Positions 6,279-11,333 of a stretch of 11,333 bases of DNA are shown piece by piece. Under the pieces are notes generated by a model. That model saw nothing but the letters and a program-made list of their open reading frames with translations, was not told where the DNA came from and searched no databases. Numbering within the stretch: the first letter of the stretch is position 1; every line of letters starts with the position of its first letter. The DNA comes from DASPXY01 sp038227745 (GTDB lineage Bacteria; Planctomycetota; Planctomycetia; Gemmatales; Gemmataceae), in the NCBI GenBank assembly GCA_038227745.1, contig JBBRPS010000302.1:1-11333 (forward strand), written 5' to 3'. The position numbers and the translations under genes were made by a program.

Positions 6279-9200
6279 TTACTCCTTCGTCAGGGCTTCG
6301 TCGAGGTTGAGGATCGTGCTCGCGACCGTCGTCCAGGCCGCCAGTTCCGCGGTGTCGAGCGCGGGGTTGCGCGACGAGTGGCCGACGGCGAGCAGCCCCT
6401 CCGCCGCCTTGTCGTCCTTGCGGAACCGTTCCAGTGCGCGCCGATAGAGCGCTTCCAAAATCTTGGCTTCCGCCTCGCCGGGAGAGCGGGCGAGCGCGAG
6501 CTTGAAGCCATGCGCGAGGCGCGATCCGAAGCTCGGCCCACCCTCGGTCAGCAAGCGCTCGGCGAGCTTGCGCGATGCCTCCAGGTACGTCGGGTCGTTC
6601 AGCAGCAGGAGCGCCTGCATGGGCGTGTTGGTGCGGGCGCGGCGGACGGTGCAAGTCTCGCGGTCGGGGGCGTCGAGCGTCGTCATGCCGGGCGGAGGGC
6701 AGGTCCGCTTCCAGTAGGTGTACATGCTGCGTCGGTACAGCCCCTCGCCGAGGTCCGGCTTGTAGATGGCGCGGCGCTCGACCGAGACGTCCTCCCACAG
6801 GCCGGCCGGCTGATACGGTTTCACGCTCGGGCCGCCGAGCTTCGCCACCAGCAGACCGCTCACCGCGAGGGCGTTGTCGCGCACCACCTCCGCCGGCAGG
6901 CGCACGCGCGGCCCTCGCGCCAGCAGCCGGTTCCGCGGGTCGCGCTCCAGCAACTCGCGCGTGACATTCGACGACTGCCGGTAGGTCGCGGAGGTGACGA
7001 TGAGCTTCAGCATGCCCTTCATGTCCCAGCGCGTGCGGACCAACTCCGTCGCCAGCCAGTCGAGCAGCTCGGGGTGGCTCGGCCAGGCGCCCTGCGCCCC
7101 GAAGTCCTCGGGCGTCTCCACGATGCCGGTGCCGAACAGCAGTTCCCACCAGCGGTTGACCGACACCCGCGCCGTCAGGGGGTGGTTCGGCTCGACCAGC
7201 CAGCGCGCCAGCCCCAGGCGGTTGCGCGGGGCGTCCTTCGGCAGCGGGGGCAGACTTTTCGGCACCTCGGGCGACACTTCCGCGCCCGGGGCGTCGTACT
7301 GGCCGCGCTTGAGGAGATGCGTCTTGCGCGGCGTGGACTGCTCAGCCATCACCATCGTGAACGGGACCGACTTCTCGACGGCGGCGCGGCGTCCGGTCAG
7401 CTCGCGCCGCTCCGCGTTCAGGCGGCGGTACTCGGCATCGACCGTCTCCAGGTACACGCGCCGCACCTGCTGCCGCTGGTCGGCGGTGCGCTTCTCCGGG
7501 GGCACCTTCAGCACCTCAGCCAGACCGACAACCGCGCGGCCATCGGCGAGGCGGGCGACGTCCTGGGGCGCCAGGGCGAGGCGGTGGAACTGCACGTCGT
7601 CGATGCGGCCCTTGAACGGCAGCGACTTCGTCCGCAGGCCGACGCGCAGCGGCTGCTCGGTGCGGATGCTGCCGCTCAGCTGGTCGGTGTGGACGTCGAG
7701 CGCCTGCCGCTTGCCGTCCACGTAGACCGCCAGCCCGGCAGCCTTGCCGCTGCCGTCGTGCGTCACCGCGACGTGGTGCCAGGCGTTCAGCGTCAGCGGC
7801 TGCTTCGCCATGACCTTGAGGGCGTTGTCGCCCCAGTGGTGGATCAGGTGGACGACCACCTTGCCGCCTTCGAGCAGCAGGTCGTAACCGCGGTAGGCGT
7901 TGCTCTCGTCCATCTTCGACAGGACGGCCATCCCCTCACCGGAGGTCGGGTAGATCCACGCCGCGATGGTGAAGGCGTCGCTCCGCTCCAGCGCGCCGGC
8001 GCCCTCCAGCTCGACGTGGGTCTTGCCGTCGAACTCCAGGGCGCCGCCGACCTTGCCCACTCCCCATCTGGCTTGTCCCTTGACGGTCCCGGGCGCCGAC
8101 CCGGCGACCGCATCGCGGACGGTGTTGCCCTTGGCGTCGTCCAGGGGGAGGTGCAGCGACAGGCCGGCCAGGCTGGCGCGGGCGACGTCGGCGGGCGTGA
8201 GGCCTTTCTCCCACTCCGCGACCGCCGCTCCGGCGCCCGCCTCCCGTCCGCGCAGCAGCCGCTCCCCCTCTGCCAGGCGTCGGTCGAGCATGTCCAGCTC
8301 GGCGCGGTGTTGTCGTGTGGGGATACGCAGGTACGGCCGGGCGGCGGCGCCGGAGTTGTAGCCGACCGTCTGGTCCTCGACGTTGTTGAAGAAGGCGAAA
8401 AAGCGGTAGTAGTCCTGCTGCGGCAGCGGGTCGAACTTGTGGTCGTGGCAGCGGGCGCACTGCATCGACAGGCCCAGGAACACGGTCGCCGTGGTGTGGA
8501 CGCGGTCGGCCACGTACTCGACGCGGTACTCCTCCGGGATGACCCCGCCCTCCGTGGTGATGACGTGGTTGCGGTTGAAGCCGGTCGCGAGCTTCTGCGT
8601 CAGCGTCGCGTTCGGCAGGAGGTCGCCGGCGAGCTGCTCGACGAGGAAGCGGTCGTACGGCACGTTGTCGTTGAAGGCGTCGATGACCCAGTCGCGCCAC
8701 GGCCACATCGTCCGCTCCTCGTCGTTGTTGTAGCCGTTCGTGTCGGCGTAGCGGGCCAGGTCGAGCCAGTGCATCGCCATGCGTTCGCCGTAGGCCGGGG
8801 AAGCCAGCAGCCGGTCCACGACCTTCTCGTAAGCGTCGGGCGCGCGGTCGGCGAGGAAGGCCTCCAGCGCGCGCGGCGTCGGCGGCAGGCCGGTCAGGTC
8901 GAGAGTGACGCGCCGGAGCAGGGTGGTCCGCGGCGCCTCGGGCGCCGACCGCAGGCCCTCCCTGTCGAGGCGGGCGAGGATGAAGCGGTCGATCGGGTTG
9001 CGCACCCAGGAAGGTTGGGAGACTTTCGGCGGCTCGTGGCGCGCCGGGGGGAGGAAAGCCCAGTGGCCCTGGTACTTCGCGCCCTGCTCGATCCAGCGGC
9101 GCAGCAGTTCGACCTGCGCGGGCGTGAGGGCCTTGCCGGTGGCGGGCGGCGGCATGCGGCGGGCCGGGTCGGCGGACATGAGGCGCGCGAGGAGCTGGCT

Positions 9201-9455
9201 CCTGCCGGGGTCGCCGGGCACGACGGCCCGCCCCGAGCCCGAGTCGAGTTCCGCGGCTGCCCCCTTGCCGGTGTCGAGGCGCAGGCCGGCCTTGCGACGG
9301 TGGTCCGGGCCGTGGCAGTTGAAGCAGCGGTCGGAGAGGATGGGGCGGATGTCGCGGTTGAACTGGACTTCCTTCGGCGCGGGGCCACCGGCGAGGGCCG
9401 CCCGGGGCAGGAGGAGCAGGCAGCCGAGCCACAGCGTGGGGAGAGGTCGTCTCAT
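6279..9455 (-). CDS. PSCyt1/DUF1549-LamG-DUF1553 secreted planctomycete cytochrome protein
   Basis: This 1058-residue protein is a planctomycete-specific multidomain type. In order: a Sec signal peptide (about residues 1-22), a PSCyt1 cytochrome domain with CFNCH at 44-48, a DUF1549 (PSCyt2) domain at about 150-360 with a second haem motif CARCH at 333-337, a concanavalin-like LamG domain at about 430-635, and DUF1553 (PSD1) at about 740-1000. LamG landmarks such as LEFDGKTHVEL, WHHVAVTHDGSGK and IDDVQFHRLAL are clear. These proteins are thought to be periplasmic haem-containing partners of the DUF1501 protein encoded next. The LamG insert suggests contact with a carbohydrate or other polymer, which is inference. 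The length is usual for LamG-containing members. I chose the ATG at 9455 because the signal peptide follows it; the ribosome binding site is weak. No frameshift is seen. Confidence 0.94.
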   Translation of the reverse strand: MRRPLPTLWLGCLLLLPRAALAGGPAPKEVQFNRDIRPILSDRCFNCHGPDHRRKAGLRLDTGKGAAAELDSGSGRAVVPGDPGRSQLLARLMSADPARRMPPPATGKALTPAQVELLRRWIEQGAKYQGHWAFLPPARHEPPKVSQPSWVRNPIDRFILARLDREGLRSAPEAPRTTLLRRVTLDLTGLPPTPRALEAFLADRAPDAYEKVVDRLLASPAYGERMAMHWLDLARYADTNGYNNDEERTMWPWRDWVIDAFNDNVPYDRFLVEQLAGDLLPNATLTQKLATGFNRNHVITTEGGVIPEEYRVEYVADRVHTTATVFLGLSMQCARCHDHKFDPLPQQDYYRFFAFFNNVEDQTVGYNSGAAARPYLRIPTRQHRAELDMLDRRLAEGERLLRGREAGAGAAVAEWEKGLTPADVARASLAGLSLHLPLDDAKGNTVRDAVAGSAPGTVKGQARWGVGKVGGALEFDGKTHVELEGAGALERSDAFTIAAWIYPTSGEGMAVLSKMDESNAYRGYDLLLEGGKVVVHLIHHWGDNALKVMAKQPLTLNAWHHVAVTHDGSGKAAGLAVYVDGKRQALDVHTDQLSGSIRTEQPLRVGLRTKSLPFKGRIDDVQFHRLALAPQDVARLADGRAVVGLAEVLKVPPEKRTADQRQQVRRVYLETVDAEYRRLNAERRELTGRRAAVEKSVPFTMVMAEQSTPRKTHLLKRGQYDAPGAEVSPEVPKSLPPLPKDAPRNRLGLARWLVEPNHPLTARVSVNRWWELLFGTGIVETPEDFGAQGAWPSHPELLDWLATELVRTRWDMKGMLKLIVTSATYRQSSNVTRELLERDPRNRLLARGPRVRLPAEVVRDNALAVSGLLVAKLGGPSVKPYQPAGLWEDVSVERRAIYKPDLGEGLYRRSMYTYWKRTCPPPGMTTLDAPDRETCTVRRARTNTPMQALLLLNDPTYLEASRKLAERLLTEGGPSFGSRLAHGFKLALARSPGEAEAKILEALYRRALERFRKDDKAAEGLLAVGHSSRNPALDTAELAAWTTVASTILNLDEALTKE
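6282..6287 (-). promoter_or_regulatory. Ribosome binding site of the DUF1501 gene, abutting the previous stop
   Basis: AAGGAG on the minus strand forms the last two sense codons (Lys-Glu) of the DUF1553 gene, directly before its TAA at 6281-6279. It lies 8 bases upstream of the DUF1501 ATG at 6273. This decides the DUF1501 start and implies translation of the two genes from one mRNA. Confidence 0.85.
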
Positions 9456-9669
9456 GGGAGCTACCGAAACGCATTCCCGGGCGGGGTGCGGGTCACACGA
9501 GGCAGGGGCCGGACGTTCCCGACTACATCTAGAGTAGCAGCGCCGCCGCGTCCCGCAAAGCGCCCGGCCCGATTACGGGTCCTCGCCCCGGACGCGCTCG
9601 CCCGTTGGCGTCGAGTCTGCCGAAAGCGGGGACGCAAGGGGCGCCGAGTTTTCCCACCGGCGCCCTGAG

Positions 9670-9903
9670 CCGGGTGAACGTCCCGGGGCCGCTGCGTTCC
9701 ACGACCTCCACGCGATGGAAGACGAAGACGCTCCTGTAAGTGCCCAGGCCCAGGATGGTCGGGTTCTTCAGGGCGAAGCGCGCGGCCAGCGCGAGGTCGG
9801 AGGAATCGGCCTTGAAGCGGCTGACCAGGTTGCCGTCGAGGAAGGTCTTCACCCCGGTCTGGCGCACCTGGAACAGCGCCTCGTAGCGCCGGCCTGTGTC
9901 GCG
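9670..9903 (-). pseudogene. Fragment of a planctomycete beta-sandwich C-terminal domain
   Basis: The minus strand encodes about 78 residues that read like real protein: YEALFQVRQTGVKTFLDG, then LVSRFKADSSDL, then PTILGLGTYRSVFVFHRVEV and finally GTFTR. This resembles the last part of a jelly-roll (DUF1080/LamG-like) domain found at the C-terminus of various planctomycete proteins, including some Ser/Thr kinases. That family link is from memory and moderate. Nothing upstream supplies the rest of a gene: the region before it is the promoter and start of the oppositely oriented mazE gene. After FTR the frame stays open but loses protein-like character. I judge it a remnant of a larger gene. Confidence 0.6.
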
Positions 9904-9918
9904 ATTCGCCCCGTCCGG

Positions 9919-9939
9919 TATACTGACAGAAAGAGGAGG
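9919..9939 (+). promoter_or_regulatory. -10-like box and strong ribosome binding site for the mazE-like gene
   Basis: TATACT at 9919-9924 is followed by AGGAGG at 9934-9939, which lies 9 bases before the ATG at 9949. No good -35 hexamer is seen at the usual spacing. The ribosome binding site sets this ATG as the start, although the frame is open further upstream to about 9715. Confidence 0.6.
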
Positions 9940-9948
9940 GCTACCGCC

Positions 9949-10254
9949 ATGTCCGCGCCGTCCGTCCACCTTAGCGACGCCTCACACCGTGTTCTGCAAG
10001 AACTGGCTGCGCAGACCGGCCACGCCCCCACGGAGATCCTCGACAGGGCGCTGGAGGCTTACCGCCGTGGCCTCTTCTTGGAGCAGCTCAACGCCTCGTA
10101 CGCCGCCCTGCGGGCCGATCCCGTGGCGTGGGCGGAAGTCGAGGCGGAACGGCAGTCCATGGCGGGGTCGCTGATGGACGGACTGGACCCGCACGAATGC
10201 TGGGGAGAAGACGGCGACTTGCTGCCGCCCGCAGCGAGGGAGAGCAATGGCTGA
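9949..10254 (+). CDS. MazE-like ribbon-helix-helix antitoxin
   Basis: This 101-residue protein is the probable antitoxin of the MazF-like toxin encoded next. Its N-terminus (SVHLSDASHRVLQELAAQTG, then TEILDRALEAYRR) has the beta-strand plus two-helix pattern of ribbon-helix-helix DNA-binding proteins. The remaining half is acidic (DPVAWAEVEAER, ending in a Gly/Asp-rich tail), as expected for a flexible toxin-binding segment. The start is fixed by AGGAGG upstream. Its stop overlaps the toxin start by 8 bases, so the pair is translationally coupled. Such antitoxins usually repress their own promoter through the ribbon-helix-helix domain, but I did not find a clear operator. Confidence 0.78.
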   Translation: MSAPSVHLSDASHRVLQELAAQTGHAPTEILDRALEAYRRGLFLEQLNASYAALRADPVAWAEVEAERQSMAGSLMDGLDPHECWGEDGDLLPPAARESNG

Positions 10255-10522
10255 TCCGCTTCGCGGAGAGGTCTGGCTCGCGGACCTCGGCGCCACCCGC
10301 GGGCATGAACAGGCGGGCCGCAGGCCGGTGCTCGTCTTCTCCGTAGACGCCTTCAACGCGGGGCCGGCCGGGCTTGTCATCGTCTTGCCACTGACCGCTA
10401 CCCTGCGGAACGTGCCCGCGCATGTCCTGGCGATCCCTCCCGAAGGCGGACTGCGGAGGCCCAGCGTGGTGCTGTGCGATGCCCTTCGGTCCGTCACCCG
10501 CGATTGTCTGATAAGCCGATGA
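10247..10522 (+). CDS. mazF: MazF/PemK-family endoribonuclease toxin, cut short by a TGA codon
   Basis: The 91 residues before the first stop form most of a MazF/PemK toxin, a ribosome-independent mRNA endonuclease. Typical features are RGEVWLADLG at 6-15, GHEQAGRRPVLV at 19-30 and LPLTATLRN at 47-55. R25 and T50 are good candidates for the catalytic Arg/Thr pair. The protein ends at a TGA (10520-10522). Reading on in the same frame gives GTVSATTLASVEATVRLLLGL, a normal MazF C-terminal helix, to a TGA at 10586-10588. Related toxins have R-W-G at this point, so the TGA very probably replaces a Trp codon (TGG). The full form would be 113 residues, the usual family length. The truncated toxin lacks its last helix and is probably inactive. 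Confidence 0.85.
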   Translation: MADPLRGEVWLADLGATRGHEQAGRRPVLVFSVDAFNAGPAGLVIVLPLTATLRNVPAHVLAIPPEGGLRRPSVVLCDALRSVTRDCLISR

Positions 10523-10588
10523 GGGACGGTTTCGGCCACGACCCTGGCCTCTGTAGAGGCCACCGTTCGCCTCCTGCTCGGGCTCTGA
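10523..10588 (+). pseudogene. In-frame C-terminal remnant of mazF beyond the TGA
   Basis: These 21 codons plus a stop continue the mazF frame without any shift. They start with GTVSATTLASVEA and finish with a hydrophobic LLLGL ending, which matches the last helix of the MazF family. Preservation without further stops or shifts suggests the TGA is recent, or that it is sometimes read through. Confidence 0.8.
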
Positions 10589-10659
10589 AGCCGGTGGCCG
10601 GGGTGTCAGACGTTCCCGGACCCAAGTCCCGCATTGCCAGCCAGCGACATCGTAGCGTC

Positions 10660-10779
10660 TCACCAGCGCACGTCCGCCTGCACCGGGAGCCGGTGCATGT
10701 CCTGCCGCTTCTCGATCGGCCACGCTCGCAATTCGTCCACCAGCCCGAGCAGCCCGTTCACCGCCGCCTCGAACAGTAT
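10660..10779 (-). pseudogene. Orphan C-terminal coding fragment, unknown family
   Basis: On the minus strand a short frame between TGA at 10782-10780 and TGA at 10662-10660 encodes ILFEAAVNGLLGLVDELRA followed by WPIEKRQDMHRLPVQADVRW. Of the 37 codons from Phe onward, 35 end in G or C, the codon pattern of real genes in this DNA. It has no ATG and an in-frame stop directly upstream. It therefore looks like the 3' end of a lost gene rather than a complete small gene. I do not recognise the family. Confidence 0.4.
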
Positions 10780-10790
10780 TCACCCCTTCT

Positions 10791-10840
10791 CCGCGGTCGC
10801 CTTCCTCGGGTCCCCTGCCGCGGAGTTGCGGCGACCGCGG
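10791..10840. repeat. GC-rich inverted repeat upstream of the sigma gene
   Basis: CCGCGGTCGC at 10791-10800 is exactly repeated in reverse complement at 10831-10840, and one more pair (10801 with 10830) extends the stem to 11 bp with a 28-base loop. It overlaps the promoter-like pair in front of the sigma gene, so it could be an operator or only a GC-rich coincidence. Confidence 0.5.
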
Positions 10841-10854
10841 CGGCCCGGTATGCT
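10826..10854 (+). promoter_or_regulatory. Possible promoter for the ECF sigma gene
   Basis: TTGCGG (10826-10831) and TATGCT (10849-10854) are separated by 17 bases, a plausible sigma-70 pair. The -10 context CCGGTATGCT closely resembles CCGGTATACT before the mazE-like gene. The sigma ATG is about 93 bases downstream, so a leader of roughly 85 bases would be expected. Confidence 0.45.
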
Positions 10855-10947
10855 GGACAATGGTAGAGACCGGCACCCGGCGCATGTGGATTTCACGGCC
10901 AAAGAGGCCTCGCACAGACCGCCGCGGCACTCCTCATTCTCGGACCC

Positions 10948-11250
10948 ATGAGCGAGCCAGAAGCTATCGCCGACCTCCTCGAGCGCTGCCGGGCGGGCGA
11001 CCCCGAGGCCGCACACCAGCTGTTCGCGGCCTACGCCCGCAGACTGACGGGCGTTGCCGATCAGCACCTGAGCCGGAAACTGGCCGGCCGAGAGGACGGC
11101 GAGGACGTCGTGCAGTCGGTCTTCCGCACCTTCTTCCGCCGGGCCGCCGCGGGCGAGTTCCGCATCGCCCGGGTGGACAAAGGGGACAGGCACGAATGGC
11201 ACTGTTTAACAATTGACAAGCAATATGTGTCATTATTTTCTATCTCTTAA
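10948..11250 (+). CDS. ECF RNA polymerase sigma factor, disrupted after region 2
   Basis: The first 73 residues match a planctomycete ECF sigma factor: CRAGDPEAAHQLFAAYARRL near 14-33, HLSRKLAGREDGEDVVQSVF at 40-59 and RTFFRR at 60-65, ending GEFRI at 69-73. This is sigma region 2, which binds the -10 element and core polymerase. Relatives continue with an L-W-R-L-L helix and a linker to region 4, about 190 residues in all. Here the sequence changes after GEFRI to an unrelated ending and stops at 11250, leaving 100 residues and no region 4. The last 16 or so codons lie in a 25% GC segment quite unlike the rest of the gene. The ATG at 10948 starts the family motif; no clear ribosome binding site precedes it. 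A functional promoter-recognising protein is unlikely. Confidence 0.82.
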   Translation: MSEPEAIADLLERCRAGDPEAAHQLFAAYARRLTGVADQHLSRKLAGREDGEDVVQSVFRTFFRRAAAGEFRIARVDKGDRHEWHCLTIDKQYVSLFSIS

Positions 11251-11276
11251 CATATTATATCGCAATACGTTAAATA
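11201..11276. other. AT-rich segment interrupting the sigma gene
   Basis: Only 19 of these 76 bases are G or C (25%), within otherwise GC-rich DNA, and GC-rich sequence returns from about 11277. It contains TTGACA at 11213-11218, a TGACA/TGTCA inverted pair (11214-11218 and 11228-11232), and a 9-bp inverted pair with one mismatch (11248-11256 and 11264-11272). It could be the end of an inserted element, a transferred piece of DNA or an assembly join. I cannot identify a known element. Confidence 0.7.
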
Positions 11277-11333
11277 CCGCAGCCCCTCTTGCCGCGCCGC
11301 CCGCGCGCCCCAGCCGGTTTCTTTTTCGACCCT

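Larger units (their letters stand above)
9456..9948. other. Gap between divergent operons holding a gene fragment
   Basis: This 493-base region separates the start of the DUF1553 gene from the start of the mazE-like gene. The middle (9670-9903) is a minus-strand coding remnant, described separately. The right end holds the probable mazE promoter. In 9456-9669 I see no supported gene; a weak 6-bp self-complementary pair (GGCGCC at 9640-9645 and 9659-9664) is the only structure noticed. The DUF1553 operon promoter should lie here but I could not pick it out. Confidence 0.55.
10589..10947. other. Region between mazF and the sigma gene
   Basis: This 359-base stretch contains no intact gene. It holds a minus-strand C-terminal coding remnant (10660-10779), an inverted repeat (10791-10840) and a promoter-like pair for the sigma gene (10826-10854), all listed separately. 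In 10589-10659 and 10855-10947 I see nothing I can support. Confidence 0.5.

Noticed and set aside
6274..7149. A longer DUF1501 frame, open to about 7149, that would give 777 residues
   Set aside because: The extra part overlaps the DUF1553 gene in another frame and has no family features. The AAGGAG site and the twin-arginine signal fix the start at 6273.
6378..9668. A plus-strand open frame of 1096 residues opposite the DUF1553 gene
   Set aside because: It is a high-GC mirror of the real gene, with Arg/Ala/Val/Gln-rich low-complexity composition and no recognisable domain.
10520..10522. TGA in mazF as a selenocysteine codon
   Set aside because: The expected residue is Trp, MazF toxins are not selenoproteins, and no clear selenocysteine insertion hairpin was noticed just downstream. 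A nonsense change is simpler.
10088..10930. Minus-strand open frame of 280 residues spanning the mazEF region
   Set aside because: It runs opposite the mazE and mazF genes, is Arg/Gly/Pro-rich, and shows no domain; only the short piece at 10660-10779, in another frame, looks coding.

Overview
The window is high-GC DNA that looks like a planctomycete, most plausibly of the Gemmataceae type. The main evidence is a paired gene set seen almost only in Planctomycetes: a PSCyt1/DUF1549/LamG/DUF1553 protein followed by a Tat-exported DUF1501 protein. A planctomycete-style ECF sigma factor and small toxin-antitoxin pairs of the kinds common in these genomes agree with this. Assignments come from reading the translated sequence; no database search was possible.

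Layout, left to right. Positions 1-28 hold the probable first codons of a leftward gene that leaves the window. At 229-1080 (+) is a PDDEXK/Rpn-type nuclease that begins inside the family domain and carries a G-x-x-K tetrapeptide repeat. At 1156-2619 (-) is a complete Nramp metal-ion transporter (mntH), with a perfect 21-bp inverted repeat just upstream of its start. At 2969-3874 (-) is a vapBC-like antitoxin/PIN-toxin pair. The toxin is frameshifted near its C-terminus by an insertion that leaves a 37-bp direct repeat, and its old stop codon abuts a detached 3' piece of a second DUF1501 gene. At 4083-4520 (+) is an unrecognised 145-residue protein, followed by a hairpin-rich intergenic region. 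At 4816-9455 (-) is the intact two-gene operon DUF1549/DUF1553 then DUF1501. At 9670-9903 (-) is a gene fragment resembling a planctomycete beta-sandwich C-terminal domain. At 9949-10588 (+) is a mazEF-like pair in which the toxin has an in-frame TGA where a Trp codon is expected. At 10660-10779 (-) is an orphan C-terminal coding fragment. At 10948-11250 (+) is an ECF sigma factor whose reading frame runs out of its family and into a 25% GC segment.

The intact operon is the functional centre. Both products carry export signals, and the large one has two haem-binding CxxCH motifs, so they probably act together in the periplasm; their substrate is unknown. Around this operon is a belt of broken genes: a truncated nuclease, a frameshifted toxin, a nonsense-interrupted toxin, two or three detached 3' gene ends and a disrupted sigma factor. 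That pattern suggests repeated recombination and decay rather than one coherent new system. I did not find a convincing undescribed system. The most informative signals are the precise lesions in vapC and mazF, the AT-rich break in the sigma gene, and several strong inverted repeats.
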